Positions 28,340 through 36,892 are shown, counted from the first letter of the stretch. The stretch: 64,000 nucleotides of DNA from CAYUPI01 sp964446585 (GCA_964446585.1 CAYUPI010000004.1:1-64000); one strand, 5' to 3'. The notes: generated by a model from the sequence alone, not told the origin. Made by a program: numbers and translations.

Positions 28340-28639
28340 TTAGCCAGTTTGGAGCCGTTGCACAATGCGCTGTCTGGCTGCGACCGACAGGGTCCGGTTG
28401 GAGAGCAGGTCCGCATGTTCATGAAAGTGAGGGGTGGCGAGACGAAGGAACTTCAGGTGCTTCATGTAGCGCTTGCACCATACACAGATCACGTAATGCA
28501 GCTTCATTTTGAGCCAAATCCGCGCCGGAAGCGGAGCGTCCAACGATTGGGATGCCAGTCGGGACATTTCCGCGCAATTGGGTGTGTGCTTCCATATCCA
28601 CGTAACGCATGCCCTTTTGATCGAGTTGGCGATTTTCAT
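28340..28639 (-). CDS. Small CxxC anti-sigma-like protein (paralogue 1)
   Basis: 99 aa from MKIANSIKRACVTW; the ATG overlaps the stop of the ECF sigma gene (ATGA), so the two are translationally coupled. TPNCAEMSRLASQSLDAPLPARIWLKMKLHYVICVWCKRY shows the Cys plus CVWC pattern of short zinc-finger anti-sigma proteins. It has no clear transmembrane helix. Coupling to the sigma gene is the main reason to call it the cognate anti-sigma factor. Confidence 0.75.
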   Translation of the reverse strand: MKIANSIKRACVTWIWKHTPNCAEMSRLASQSLDAPLPARIWLKMKLHYVICVWCKRYMKHLKFLRLATPHFHEHADLLSNRTLSVAARQRIVQRLQTG

Positions 28640-29295
28640 TCCACGCTTCCCTGTTTTCCAAACCAGTTCAGTTCCAAGCAGCGGCGCAAAGCCATTCGCG
28701 CACGGTGCAGCATCACCCATAAGTTATTCTCTGTGATATTCAGCATGGCGCAAATTTCCTTGCTCTCCACGCCGTCCACCTCCCGGAGATTAAATACGGT
28801 GCTTACGTTTTTGGGCAACTTGTTCGAGCAGTCGCGGTAGGTCTGCCAAAAAGCTTCGTTGTCCAGATTCGCCCCAGGATTCGACCATTCCTGCGGGCCA
28901 AGTTCGTGGACCCAACCGTCTTTGAATGGGCCATCAGGAATGAAGCGGTCGCTCTCTTCGTCTGAATAAAACTCGAGATCAGTGAAAGGCGTTTCCCGAC
29001 TCGCCCTGCGGTAAGAGTCGCAAATCTTATTTTTCAAGATTCCAACCAACCAACTTTTTTCGGAGCTGCGGCCCTGGAAGCCCTTGGCTCCTTTGAGTGC
29101 AGCCAGAAAGGTCTCCTGCACCAAGTCTTCGGCCTTGGCCGGATCACGCAGGCGTGACAAAGCGTACTTGAATAAGTAATCGCCGTGCTCTTCCACCCAG
29201 TGCTCCGGATCCGATATTTTCACAGTTTTCGTTGCAGGCCCTACTTCTGACGGAGACTGGGCCGCGACGACATTGTTTTCCGTGCTCATCTTCAT
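28636..29295 (-). CDS. ECF-subfamily RNA polymerase sigma factor
   Basis: 219 aa from the ATG at 29295 (another Met two codons on). A longer frame to 29352 would start inside its own promoter, so it is rejected. Region 2: HGDYLFKYALSRLRDPAKAE and DLVQETFLAAL, then SEKSWLVGILKNKICDSYRR. Region 4: LPKNVSTVFNLREVDGVESK and NLWVMLHRARMALRR. Between them is an insert of about 50 residues with FIPDGPFKDGW. It is preceded by the same TGTAAGG/CGACCAA promoter found at ten other sites and is therefore probably autoregulated. It overlaps a small zinc anti-sigma-like gene. Confidence 0.92.
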   Translation of the reverse strand: MKMSTENNVVAAQSPSEVGPATKTVKISDPEHWVEEHGDYLFKYALSRLRDPAKAEDLVQETFLAALKGAKGFQGRSSEKSWLVGILKNKICDSYRRASRETPFTDLEFYSDEESDRFIPDGPFKDGWVHELGPQEWSNPGANLDNEAFWQTYRDCSNKLPKNVSTVFNLREVDGVESKEICAMLNITENNLWVMLHRARMALRRCLELNWFGKQGSVE

Positions 29296-29331
29296 CTCGC
29301 TCGTAAGAGGGATGCCAACAATTGGCTGACC

Positions 29332-29362
29332 TTTGGTCGCGGGCAACACCACAAACCTTACA
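29332..29362 (-). promoter_or_regulatory. ECF-type promoter of the ECF sigma gene (autoregulation)
   Basis: -35 TGTAAGG (29362-29356), spacer 16 nt, -10 CGACCAA (29339-29333). Transcription should begin near 29325, about 30 nt before the ATG at 29295, which settles the start of the sigma gene. Confidence 0.75.
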
Positions 29363-29375
29363 AACCAGACTTATG

Positions 29376-29403
29376 AATTATGATTTAGGATTTAGGATTT
29401 GGC
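29376..29403 (+). repeat. Heptamer array AATTATG-ATTTAGG-ATTTAGG-ATTTGGC
   Basis: Four contiguous 7-nt units between the divergent ECF sigma and SDR promoters. Same family as arrays at 30483, 30563 and, inverted, 30988. Confidence 0.8.
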
Positions 29404-29462
29404 ACGTGGTTTGTAGCCGCGGGCGGCAAATTGCCCATTCTGAAATCATACATTCAAGGGAT

Positions 29463-29490
29463 GTAAGGACGGTCCCTCTCCTCCGACAAA
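29463..29490 (+). promoter_or_regulatory. ECF-type promoter of the SDR gene
   Basis: -35 GTAAGG (29463-29468, preceded by T), spacer 15 nt, -10 CGACAAA (29484-29490). The SDR starts 44 nt further on. Confidence 0.75.
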
Positions 29491-29533
29491 TCAGAGCACG
29501 AACCAGTAAACGAACAATAAACGATTTATAACC

Positions 29534-30469
29534 ATGAATGTAATGCCAGAAGTGAAGCTCCCACCTAGTCGCTTGATGGCCCCGCTGCCCAATGTGCATG
29601 AAGAACTCATGCAGCAGCATTTGCGCGACGAGAACTTGCCGGAGGCAGTGATGCCAGCAACTCCCATCAACAAAGTGCTGAAGGGCCAGAAGGCGCTGGT
29701 GACGGGCGCCAATTCCGGCATCGGCAAGGCCGTCGCTTTCGCTCTCGCCAACGCCGGCGCCGATGTGGTCGTGAATTACGTGTCTCGGCCCGAGGTCGCC
29801 GAGGAAGTTGTGAATCAAATCTCCGCTCAAGGCGGTGACGCTTTTGCTCATCGCGCGAACGTGGCGAAAGAAGACGAAGTGCAAGCCATGTTTAAGAAGA
29901 TGATCCAGGAATTCGGCACGATTGACATTCTCGTCAACAACGCCGGGCTGCAAAAGGACTCGCCGATTGACCAAATGTCGCTTGCTGATTGGCAGTTCGT
30001 GCTCGACGTGAATCTGACCGGCCAGTTCCTTTGCGCGCGTGAGGCGATTCGCGAATTCAAGCGTCGCGGCATTCGCAAAGAAGTTAGCTGCGCGGCAGGC
30101 AAAGTCATCTGCATGAGCAGCGTTCACGAGGTTATTCCCTGGGCCGGTCACGTGAACTATGCCGCGAGCAAAGGCGGCGTGATGCTCATGATGAAAAGCA
30201 TTGCCCAGGAAGTAGCGCCGCATCGTATTCGAGTGAACTCAGTTTGCCCTGGAGCTGTGCGGACCCCGATAAACATGGAAGCCTGGGGAACGCCAGAAGC
30301 GTATCGCGAATTGATGAAACTCATTCCGTATAAACGCATCGGCGAGCCTAATGACATTGGTCGCGCGGTCGTGTGGCTCGCAAGTGACGATTCGGATTAC
30401 ATCCATGGGGCGAGCATCTTCGTGGATGGCGGAATGACACTTTATCCGGGGTTCGAGACCGGAGGATGA
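29534..30469 (+). CDS. Short-chain dehydrogenase/reductase (glucose 1-dehydrogenase-like)
   Basis: 311 aa. A 50-residue N-terminal extension precedes the Rossmann core: TGANSGIGKA (NAD(P) binding), NNAG, Ser of CMSSVHEVIPWAG, and the catalytic YAASK. The C-terminus has VNSVCPGAVRTPIN and a VDGGMTLYP end, as in glucose/ribitol-dehydrogenase-like SDRs, which are often general-stress proteins (YhdG/GsiB-type neighbours in other bacteria). The substrate cannot be told from sequence. It is under a TGTAAGG/CGACAAA promoter and so likely belongs to the ECF regulon. Confidence 0.88.
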   Translation: MNVMPEVKLPPSRLMAPLPNVHEELMQQHLRDENLPEAVMPATPINKVLKGQKALVTGANSGIGKAVAFALANAGADVVVNYVSRPEVAEEVVNQISAQGGDAFAHRANVAKEDEVQAMFKKMIQEFGTIDILVNNAGLQKDSPIDQMSLADWQFVLDVNLTGQFLCAREAIREFKRRGIRKEVSCAAGKVICMSSVHEVIPWAGHVNYAASKGGVMLMMKSIAQEVAPHRIRVNSVCPGAVRTPINMEAWGTPEAYRELMKLIPYKRIGEPNDIGRAVVWLASDDSDYIHGASIFVDGGMTLYPGFETGG

Positions 30470-30482
30470 GGCCGAATTTATG

Positions 30483-30562
30483 AATTATGATTTAGGATTT
30501 ATGATTTGGAGGATTTGTGAATAGCGGCAAAAATGGCTGTCAGCTCGGCAGCTTCCCGGGGA
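30483..30562. repeat. Heptamer array plus truncated four-helix-bundle gene remnant
   Basis: 30483-30510 is a heptamer array (AATTATG, ATTTAGG, ATTTATG, ATTTGGA). It is followed by about 50 bp (from GAGGATTTGTGAATAGCGGC at about 30509) that match, with changes, the 3' end of the four-helix-bundle gene at 30606-30660. A second array begins directly after it. It looks like a decayed or deleted copy of the neighbouring unit. Confidence 0.7.
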
Positions 30563-30597
30563 ATTTATTAATTATGATTTAGGAATTATGATTTGGC
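30563..30597 (+). repeat. Heptamer array, left flank of four-helix-bundle gene
   Basis: Five units: ATTTATT, AATTATG, ATTTAGG, AATTATG, ATTTGGC. It ends 9 bp before the stop of the four-helix-bundle gene and is in the opposite orientation to the array on the other side of that gene. Confidence 0.8.
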
Positions 30598-30605
30598 GCT
30601 TTGAT

Positions 30606-30962
30606 TCAACACCGAGAGGATTTGTGAATAGCGGCAAAGATTGCGGTCAATTCGGCGGCTTCCTGTTTCAACGCGCTGATTTTGCGCGCGGGCAACAGAC
30701 CGCCCTCCTCCGTGAGTTCGAGCCAGAGAAGCGATTCGTCGGCTTCTTCCAAGGTTCGTCCGATTTTGTCGATCCAATCAGCCTTGCTGCGGGCACGACA
30801 AGCGGCACGATAGCCGGAGGCCACTGCTGTCGCAGAGCGGAGAATTTGGTTAGCGAGCACTTTTCCCTTCACGCTACGCGGAAGCGCATCCGTCATTTTC
30901 ATCACCCGCAACGCGAATTTCTTTGTTCGAGCTTTCAGTTCCTCGCGATTCATGCGTCGCAA
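30606..30962 (-). CDS. Four-helix bundle protein (23S rRNA IVS / S23 family)
   Basis: 118 aa (a Met three codons in is an alternative start). KARTKKFALRVMKMTDALP, GKVLANQILRSATAVASGYR, ARSKADWIDKIGRTLEEADE and ESLLWLELTEEGG are the hallmarks of the family first described in rRNA intervening sequences, and distantly related to the Avd proteins of diversity-generating retroelements. No reverse transcriptase is near. The gene is bracketed by inverted heptamer arrays (30563-30597 and 30988-31022), with a truncated partial copy just beyond, suggesting that gene and arrays move or duplicate together. Confidence 0.88.
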   Translation of the reverse strand: MRRMNREELKARTKKFALRVMKMTDALPRSVKGKVLANQILRSATAVASGYRAACRARSKADWIDKIGRTLEEADESLLWLELTEEGGLLPARKISALKQEAAELTAIFAAIHKSSRC

Positions 30963-30987
30963 TCCTGCTGCTCCGGAGATGTTTTTG

Positions 30988-31022
30988 AAATCATAAATCC
31001 TAACTCATAAATCATAAATTCC
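30988..31022 (-). repeat. Heptamer array, right flank of four-helix-bundle gene
   Basis: Five units in + strand reading: AAATCAT, AAATCCT, AACTCAT, AAATCAT, AAATTCC. It is inverted relative to the array at 30563-30597. It ends 4 bp before the start codon of the debranching enzyme, so it occupies the place where a ribosome binding site would be. Confidence 0.8.
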
Positions 31023-31026
31023 ACCC

Positions 31027-33015
31027 ATGAGCTCCTTAGACATATCAGCAATGAGAGAATGGCTCGAAGCCGACGGATTTGGCGGTTTTGCTTCGGGCAC
31101 CTCGACCGGCATTCGCACGCGCCGCTATCATGGGTTGCTGGTAACTGCGACTACTCCGCCTGCTGGAAGAATGGTCTTGGTAAATGGCCTTGATGCTTGG
31201 GTCGAAATCGAAACCGATCGATTTGATCTCAGCTCGCAGCATTATGCTCCGGACGTTATTGGCGGTGACGGTGCGCAGCGGATCGAACAATTCACTACCG
31301 ACCCGTGGCCACGATGGATATTCAAGCTGGATGAAGACACCCGCATTGAGCAGGAAATTCTCGCCGCTCACGAGGCGCAGCTCACCCAAATCGCCTGGCG
31401 TCTTATCGGCAAACGGAAGAAAGCTCGGCTTTGCGTCCGTCCATTCTTGTCGGGTCGCGATTACCACAGTCTCCACAAAGAGAATTCCGCGTTCCGATTC
31501 GATGCAACATTGGAAGGAGAGCGTGTCATTTGGAACCCCTACGTGGGCGTGCCCGCAGTGATTGCCCTCTCGAACGGGCGCTATCAGCACGAGCCGCATT
31601 GGTATCGCAATTTTCGCTACGCGGAAGAAACCAGCCGCGGTTTGGACGATACCGAGGACCTCGCAGCGCCCGGTATCTTCAGTTTCGATCTGGCGAACGA
31701 AGCGGTATTGATGTTCACGACGCCCGGCTCGCCGGCCCTTTCTCGAAAGCAAGATTTGTCCGCGGTGAAATTCGCCCAGGCAGTCCCGGCGGATGAACAC
31801 TCTCGCAGGGCAGAGTTCCCTTCGCGACTTCATCGCGCAGCCGACAGTTACGTCGTCAAAGGGCGCAACCGCAAGACGATCATCGCGGGATATCCGTGGT
31901 TCACAGATTGGGGCCGCGACACATTTATCGCGTTGCGGGGACTCTGTGTCACCTCGGAAAGGCTCGCCGACGCGGGTGAAATTCTCTTGGCCTGGGCGGA
32001 TTGTGTTTCTGAAGGCATGTTGCCAAATCGTTTTCCAGATAGTGGCGAGCAGCCCGAATACAATTCAGTCGATGCGTCCCTGTGGTTCACTGTTGCCGTT
32101 CACGAGTTACTTCAAAGTTGCAATGGACACGGCGGAGTATTGTCGGCCAAAGACAAGCGCCTTCTACAAAATGCGGTGGAGGCGATTCTGGAAGGCTACT
32201 CGAAGGGAACGCGGTACGGCATTCGCATGGATAGCGACGGGCTGCTTGCAGCTGGCGAACGGGGAGTGCAGCTAACCTGGATGGACTCCAAGATCGGGGA
32301 GTGGGTGGTTACGCCCCGGGCCGGAAAACCTGTCGAGATTCAAGCGCTTTGGCTGAATGCCCTAAAAATTGCCAGCCAGTTTTCTCCTGGCTGGGAAAAG
32401 CTTTTCGAGCGCGGTTTGCAATCGTTCGGCGAAAAATTCTGGAACGCGGAACGCGGGTGTTTGTACGATGTAATCGATGTGAACCATCGGCCCGGCGAAC
32501 GCGATGACGCGTTGCGGCCAAACCAAATCTTTGCCGTAGGCGGCCTGCCGATTCAGATCATCCGAGGTGAGCGCGCAGAGAATATCGTCTCGCTCGTTGA
32601 ACAAAAACTACTCACACCGTTGGGGCTCCGGTCGCTTGCGCCGGGTGAACCGGGCTACAAGGCGCGCTACCAGGGCGGCGTTTGGGAGCGGGACAGCGCT
32701 TACCATCAAGGCACCGTGTGGCCGTGGCTTATTGGCCCTTTTGTCGAGGCGTGGGTTCGGGTGAGGGGAAATTCTGCGGACGTAAGAGACGAAGCGCGAA
32801 CGAAATTCCTCATTCCTCTTCTTTCCCATCTCGACGATGCCGGCTTGGACCATGTTTCCGAAATCGTTGACGCTGACGCGCCTCATGTCCCGCGCGGTTG
32901 TCCGTTTCAGGCATGGTCCATGGGCGAATTGCTGCGGCTAGACCAACGTGTGCTCAAAGAGCCCGTGATGGTCAAACCAAGTCGAAAACGCGCACGCGAG
33001 CTGATCACGACTTAA
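31027..33015 (+). CDS. Glycogen debranching enzyme (amylo-alpha-1,6-glucosidase type, GH133-like)
   Basis: 662 aa. The N-terminal domain shows EWLEADGFGGFASGTS and RTRRYHGLLVTA; the (alpha/alpha)6 catalytic half shows IIAGYPWFTDWGRDTFIAL, LPNRFPDSGEQPEYNSVDAS and YHQGTVWPWLIGPF. This matches bacterial/archaeal GDE proteins that hydrolyse alpha-1,6 branch points of glycogen in the cytoplasm. It is followed 12 bp later by a second (alpha/alpha)6 glucosidase and probably forms an operon with it. The start region is taken up by a heptamer array; an ATG eight codons in (MREWLEAD) is a possible alternative. Confidence 0.9.
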   Translation: MSSLDISAMREWLEADGFGGFASGTSTGIRTRRYHGLLVTATTPPAGRMVLVNGLDAWVEIETDRFDLSSQHYAPDVIGGDGAQRIEQFTTDPWPRWIFKLDEDTRIEQEILAAHEAQLTQIAWRLIGKRKKARLCVRPFLSGRDYHSLHKENSAFRFDATLEGERVIWNPYVGVPAVIALSNGRYQHEPHWYRNFRYAEETSRGLDDTEDLAAPGIFSFDLANEAVLMFTTPGSPALSRKQDLSAVKFAQAVPADEHSRRAEFPSRLHRAADSYVVKGRNRKTIIAGYPWFTDWGRDTFIALRGLCVTSERLADAGEILLAWADCVSEGMLPNRFPDSGEQPEYNSVDASLWFTVAVHELLQSCNGHGGVLSAKDKRLLQNAVEAILEGYSKGTRYGIRMDSDGLLAAGERGVQLTWMDSKIGEWVVTPRAGKPVEIQALWLNALKIASQFSPGWEKLFERGLQSFGEKFWNAERGCLYDVIDVNHRPGERDDALRPNQIFAVGGLPIQIIRGERAENIVSLVEQKLLTPLGLRSLAPGEPGYKARYQGGVWERDSAYHQGTVWPWLIGPFVEAWVRVRGNSADVRDEARTKFLIPLLSHLDDAGLDHVSEIVDADAPHVPRGCPFQAWSMGELLRLDQRVLKEPVMVKPSRKRARELITT

Positions 33016-33027
33016 ACCACAATCAAC

Positions 33028-35799
33028 ATGGAAACGAACGCAGAAAGAAAGCGCCTTACTGAAGATTCAGCAGGGCTCGCGAATTGGAAATTCTTCGGCC
33101 CCTATCTTTCCGAGCGTCAATGGGGGACGGTTCGCGAGGATTACTCTCCGGGCGGCACAGCCTGGGACTACTTGCCGCACGATCACGCCCGGAGTCGAGC
33201 TTATCGATGGGGTGAAGACGGAATCGCGGGGATCACCGATGAGCAGTGCCGCCTCTGTCTTTCGCTCACACTCTGGAATGGCAAAGACCCGATTTTGAAG
33301 GAACGACTGTTCGGCCTCACCAATTCCGAGGGGAATCATGGCGAGGACGTGAAAGAACTTTATTACTACCTCGATGCCACGCCGACGCACAGCTACCTGA
33401 AGATGCTCTACAAATATCCGCAACGCGAATTTCCCTATGGGCAGCTCGTGGCGGAAAACGCGCGCCGAAAGGGAGACGCCCGACAGCCGGAATTCGAGTT
33501 GTTGGACACAGGAATCTTCGATGATAACCCCTATTGGGATGTTTTTGTCGAATACGCAAAAGGTTCGCCCGAAGACGTTCTCATGCGTGTTACCGTCCAC
33601 AATCGCGGGAGTGAGGAGTCAACCATTCACTTGCTGCCGCAACTGTGGTTTCGCAACACATGGTCGTGGAAAACAAACGGGGAGAAACCGGAACTGAGGC
33701 TTAACAATCGCGGCGATGTTACAGCTAAGCAGGACGCTTTCGGTTCATACACGCTTTACGCCGATGGCAAGCCGGAGGTTCTCTTTTGTGACAATGAAAC
33801 CAATGCGCGACGGCTTTATGGCCAAGCGGACGCCAAGGGCTATTTCAAAGATGGCTTCCACGAATACATAATTCACGGGAAACAGGATGCCGTAAATCCG
33901 GCGAAGATTGGCACAAAGGCGGGGTTTCTTTACAGGCGCACAATTGGACCTGGCCAGTCGGGTGTAGTCCGATTGCGACTAGTAGCCGCCGACGTGAGGA
34001 GGCGGAAAGTGGAGGACGAAGAATCCGCCTCCTCACGTCGGCGGCTACCGTTCATGGATTTCGATAAGGTATTCACGCGGCGTATCGAAGAGTCTGACGA
34101 ATTTTACGCCGAGCTGCAGCAGGACATCACCGAGGTCGACGCGCGCAACGTTCAGCGCCAGGCTTTGGCCGGGATGATTTGGAGCAAGCAGTTCTTCTAT
34201 TACGACGTGCCGGAATGGCTCAAGGGCGATCCCGGTCACCCACCCCCTCCCACAGAACGCAAATGGGGACGCAATCGTGAATGGTTGCACCTGAACAACG
34301 CGGACGTTATCTCCATGCCGGACAAATGGGAGTATCCCTGGTATGCGGCTTGGGACCTTGCATTTCACTGCATCCCGCTTGCCCTGGCCGATCCCGAATT
34401 TGCGAAGCACCAGCTCACTCTGCTTACCCGCGAATGGTATATGCATCCAAACGGCCAGTTACCGGCGTATGAATGGGCGTTTGGCGATGTGAACCCACCG
34501 GTTCACGCGTGGGCGACCTGGCGCGTTTTCCAGATGGATCGCAAGCAAAGGCGCGATTCCAGTCCAGAGGACCCTGGTGACATCAAGTTTCTTGAGCGCG
34601 TCTTCCACAAGCTGATGCTTAACTTCAACTGGTGGGTAAACCGCAAGGATGCGCAAGGCCGGAACATCTTCCAGGGCGGTTTTCTCGGTCTCGACAACAT
34701 CGGCGTGTTCGACCGCAGCGCTCCACTGCCGACCGGGGGCTTTATCAATCAGGCGGATGGCACAGCGTGGATGGCGATGTATTCGCTCAATCTGATGCGT
34801 ATTGCTCTCGAACTCGCAACGCACAACGACGTTTACGAAGACATCGCTACGAAATTCTTTGAGCACTTCCTTCATATTGTGGAGGCCATGAACAACATCG
34901 GCGACGAGGGTATCGGCCTGTGGTGCGACAAGGACGAGTTCTACTATGATGTGCTGAACTTGCCCAATGGCCAAAGCATGCCGTTGAAAGTTCGTTCCAT
35001 GGTGGGACTAATCCCGCTCTTCGCAGTAGAAACATTGGACTCCGGACTACTGGAACAACTCCCAAGATTTGCCGGACGCCTGGAGTGGTTTCTCAATTAC
35101 CGTCCCGACCTGGCAAAACTCGTTTCGCGATGGGACGAACACGGTATGGGCTCTCGACATCTGCTTTCGCTTTTGCGAGGTCATCGGATGAAATGTCTAT
35201 TACGCCGGATGCTCGATGAAACCGAATTTCTTAGCGATTACGGGGTCCGCGCACTCTCGAAGGTACATGAGCGGGAGCCGTATCGCCTCGAAGCAAACGG
35301 AATGGCCAATGAGGTCCGCTACTGGCCGGCAGAGTCCATGTCTGGCTTGTTTGGCGGAAATTCAAACTGGCGCGGCCCAATTTGGATGCCGGTGAATTAC
35401 CTTATTATCGAGTCGCTTCAGAAATTCCATCACTACTACGGTGACGAGTTCAAAATCGAATGCCCGACCGGATCGCGCAGATTTATGAGCATCAGAGACG
35501 TTGCGGATGAACTGTCATCCCGCTTGTCGAGGTTGTTCTTGAAAGGTGAAGACGGGCAGCGTCCAGTGTTGAAATACCATCCAAAGCTGGCCAGCGATCC
35601 GAATTTCAAGGATTACGTCTTGTTTCATGAGTATTTTCATGGGGACACTGGACGCGGCGTGGGCGCATCGCATCAGACCGGATGGACCGGCTTGGTAGCA
35701 AAGCTTCTGCAACCGCCTGCTCGCACGAGACAAGCGACAGACAATCGAGATCCGGAGGAGAGTTCGCGTTCGCAGTCGCGTGTCGTCGCGGTTGCATAG
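33028..35799 (+). CDS. Large MGH1/GH63-like glucosidase
   Basis: 923 aa. Motifs include LANWKFFGPYLSERQWGTVRED and WDYLPHDHARSRAYRWGEDG at the N-terminus, KWEYPWYAAWDLAFHCIPLA and EWYMHPNGQLPAYEWAFGD in the catalytic (alpha/alpha)6 part, and NWRGPIWMPVNYL near the end. These fit the MGH1-like / GH63 family of glucosidases acting on glucosylated or alpha-glucan substrates; the exact substrate is unknown. Around residues 319-340 the coding sequence contains a full palindromic repeat (33982-34048) that reads in frame as VAADVRRR and SRRRLP, an insertion the neighbours of this family are unlikely to share. It is the second gene of the debranching operon. Confidence 0.85.
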   Translation: METNAERKRLTEDSAGLANWKFFGPYLSERQWGTVREDYSPGGTAWDYLPHDHARSRAYRWGEDGIAGITDEQCRLCLSLTLWNGKDPILKERLFGLTNSEGNHGEDVKELYYYLDATPTHSYLKMLYKYPQREFPYGQLVAENARRKGDARQPEFELLDTGIFDDNPYWDVFVEYAKGSPEDVLMRVTVHNRGSEESTIHLLPQLWFRNTWSWKTNGEKPELRLNNRGDVTAKQDAFGSYTLYADGKPEVLFCDNETNARRLYGQADAKGYFKDGFHEYIIHGKQDAVNPAKIGTKAGFLYRRTIGPGQSGVVRLRLVAADVRRRKVEDEESASSRRRLPFMDFDKVFTRRIEESDEFYAELQQDITEVDARNVQRQALAGMIWSKQFFYYDVPEWLKGDPGHPPPPTERKWGRNREWLHLNNADVISMPDKWEYPWYAAWDLAFHCIPLALADPEFAKHQLTLLTREWYMHPNGQLPAYEWAFGDVNPPVHAWATWRVFQMDRKQRRDSSPEDPGDIKFLERVFHKLMLNFNWWVNRKDAQGRNIFQGGFLGLDNIGVFDRSAPLPTGGFINQADGTAWMAMYSLNLMRIALELATHNDVYEDIATKFFEHFLHIVEAMNNIGDEGIGLWCDKDEFYYDVLNLPNGQSMPLKVRSMVGLIPLFAVETLDSGLLEQLPRFAGRLEWFLNYRPDLAKLVSRWDEHGMGSRHLLSLLRGHRMKCLLRRMLDETEFLSDYGVRALSKVHEREPYRLEANGMANEVRYWPAESMSGLFGGNSNWRGPIWMPVNYLIIESLQKFHHYYGDEFKIECPTGSRRFMSIRDVADELSSRLSRLFLKGEDGQRPVLKYHPKLASDPNFKDYVLFHEYFHGDTGRGVGASHQTGWTGLVAKLLQPPARTRQATDNRDPEESSRSQSRVVAVA
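33982..34048. repeat. Palindromic repeat, copy 2, inside glucosidase CDS
   Basis: Perfect 24-bp inverted arms at 33982-34005 and 34025-34048 (core GCCGACGTGAGGAGGC) with a 19-nt loop. The whole element reads in frame without a stop. Confidence 0.93.
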
Positions 35800-36052
35800 T
35801 CTCTGGACGTGATATGCAGGACGCGAGCATACGCCTAGCCACGTTGGACTTGCTAAAGCCCGGGACGTCGAAGCTCGCAACCGAGGCGAAACGGAATCGA
35901 TCACCGCGCTGCACGAGAACGTCCCCAAAAGCTGCTCTCCGGCATTTTGGGCATTTCCCTTGGCACGTTCGCAATCAGGAAACATTTCTCTTTTTTCTGC
36001 TGTGGCTTTGTTGTCTGTGGGGAGTCAGCGTGGCGTTCACGAATCTTTTCCT

Positions 36053-36892
36053 ATGATCCGGGCGCTGGCCAGGCATTTCCCAGAGTATCTGATGGAAGCG
36101 GCCTGTTTGGGTTGCTTCATGGTTTCAGCTGGCTTATTCACTTCGCTGCTGGAATATCCAAACTCGCCAATTCGCCACGCCATTCCGAACGATTTTGTTC
36201 GTCTGGCGCTTAATGGTCTGGCGATGGGTCTGACAGCGATCGGCATCATCTACTCTCCTTGGGGAGCGCGGTCCGGCGCGCACATGAATCCTGCGGTGAC
36301 CTGGACATTCTTTCGGCTTGGAAAAGTGAAGTCCTGGGATGCCCTGTTTTATCCCATGTTCCAAACGCTCGGCGGCATCGCGGGCGTGCTGCTCGTGAAA
36401 TTCGCCCTGGGGCGCACCTTCACAGACGCGCCCGTAAGCTATGTGGTGACGGTGCCGGGGAAGGCCGGCATTGCGGCTGCGTTCGTTGCTGAGATGGCCA
36501 TCGCGTGCGGCATGATGCTCATGGTGCTGTTTATGACCAACACGCCCAAGCTCGCCCGCTTCACCGGCTTATTCGGTGGTACGCTGGTATTTCTTTTTAT
36601 AACGTTCGAAGGACCGTTCTCAGGTATGAGCATCAACCCCGCGCGCACCGTCGCCTCGGCATTGCCGAGCGGCGTCTGGACGGCCGCCTGGATCTATTTC
36701 GTCGCGCCCGTAGGGGGCATGTTCCTCGCAGTCGAGCTGTACAGCGCCATGCGAAAAGGGGCCCAGGTCGCCTGCGCGAAATGGAATCATGACATGCGGC
36801 ACCGCTGCATCTTCTGCGGACATCCAGGAGCCCAGCCAGTAGAGAAGCCGGTTGAAGTCCTTCGCCCTGAGTATCATGTACTCCGCGAATGA
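36053..36892 (+). CDS. MIP-family channel (aquaporin/glycerol facilitator)
   Basis: 279 aa from MIRALARHFPEYL (the frame extends 31 codons upstream without conserved content). Both NPA boxes are present: GAHMNPAVTW and SINPARTVASALP, with six hydrophobic segments as expected. It moves water or small neutral solutes across the inner membrane. After the last helix there is an unusual cytoplasmic tail with HDMRHRCIFCGHPGAQP, carrying CIFC and several His, which could bind metal. I found no TGTAAGG promoter directly upstream. Confidence 0.9.
   Translation: MIRALARHFPEYLMEAACLGCFMVSAGLFTSLLEYPNSPIRHAIPNDFVRLALNGLAMGLTAIGIIYSPWGARSGAHMNPAVTWTFFRLGKVKSWDALFYPMFQTLGGIAGVLLVKFALGRTFTDAPVSYVVTVPGKAGIAAAFVAEMAIACGMMLMVLFMTNTPKLARFTGLFGGTLVFLFITFEGPFSGMSINPARTVASALPSGVWTAAWIYFVAPVGGMFLAVELYSAMRKGAQVACAKWNHDMRHRCIFCGHPGAQPVEKPVEVLRPEYHVLRE

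Noticed and set aside
29400..29415. TGGCACGTGGTTTGT as a sigma54 promoter for the SDR gene
   Set aside because: It matches the -24 element well but has TTGT for TTGC, overlaps the end of a heptamer array, and an ECF-type promoter lies nearer to the gene.
33028..35799. Frameshift or fusion at the repeat in the glucosidase
   Set aside because: The frame is continuous and motifs on both sides belong to the same family; the palindrome only adds residues.
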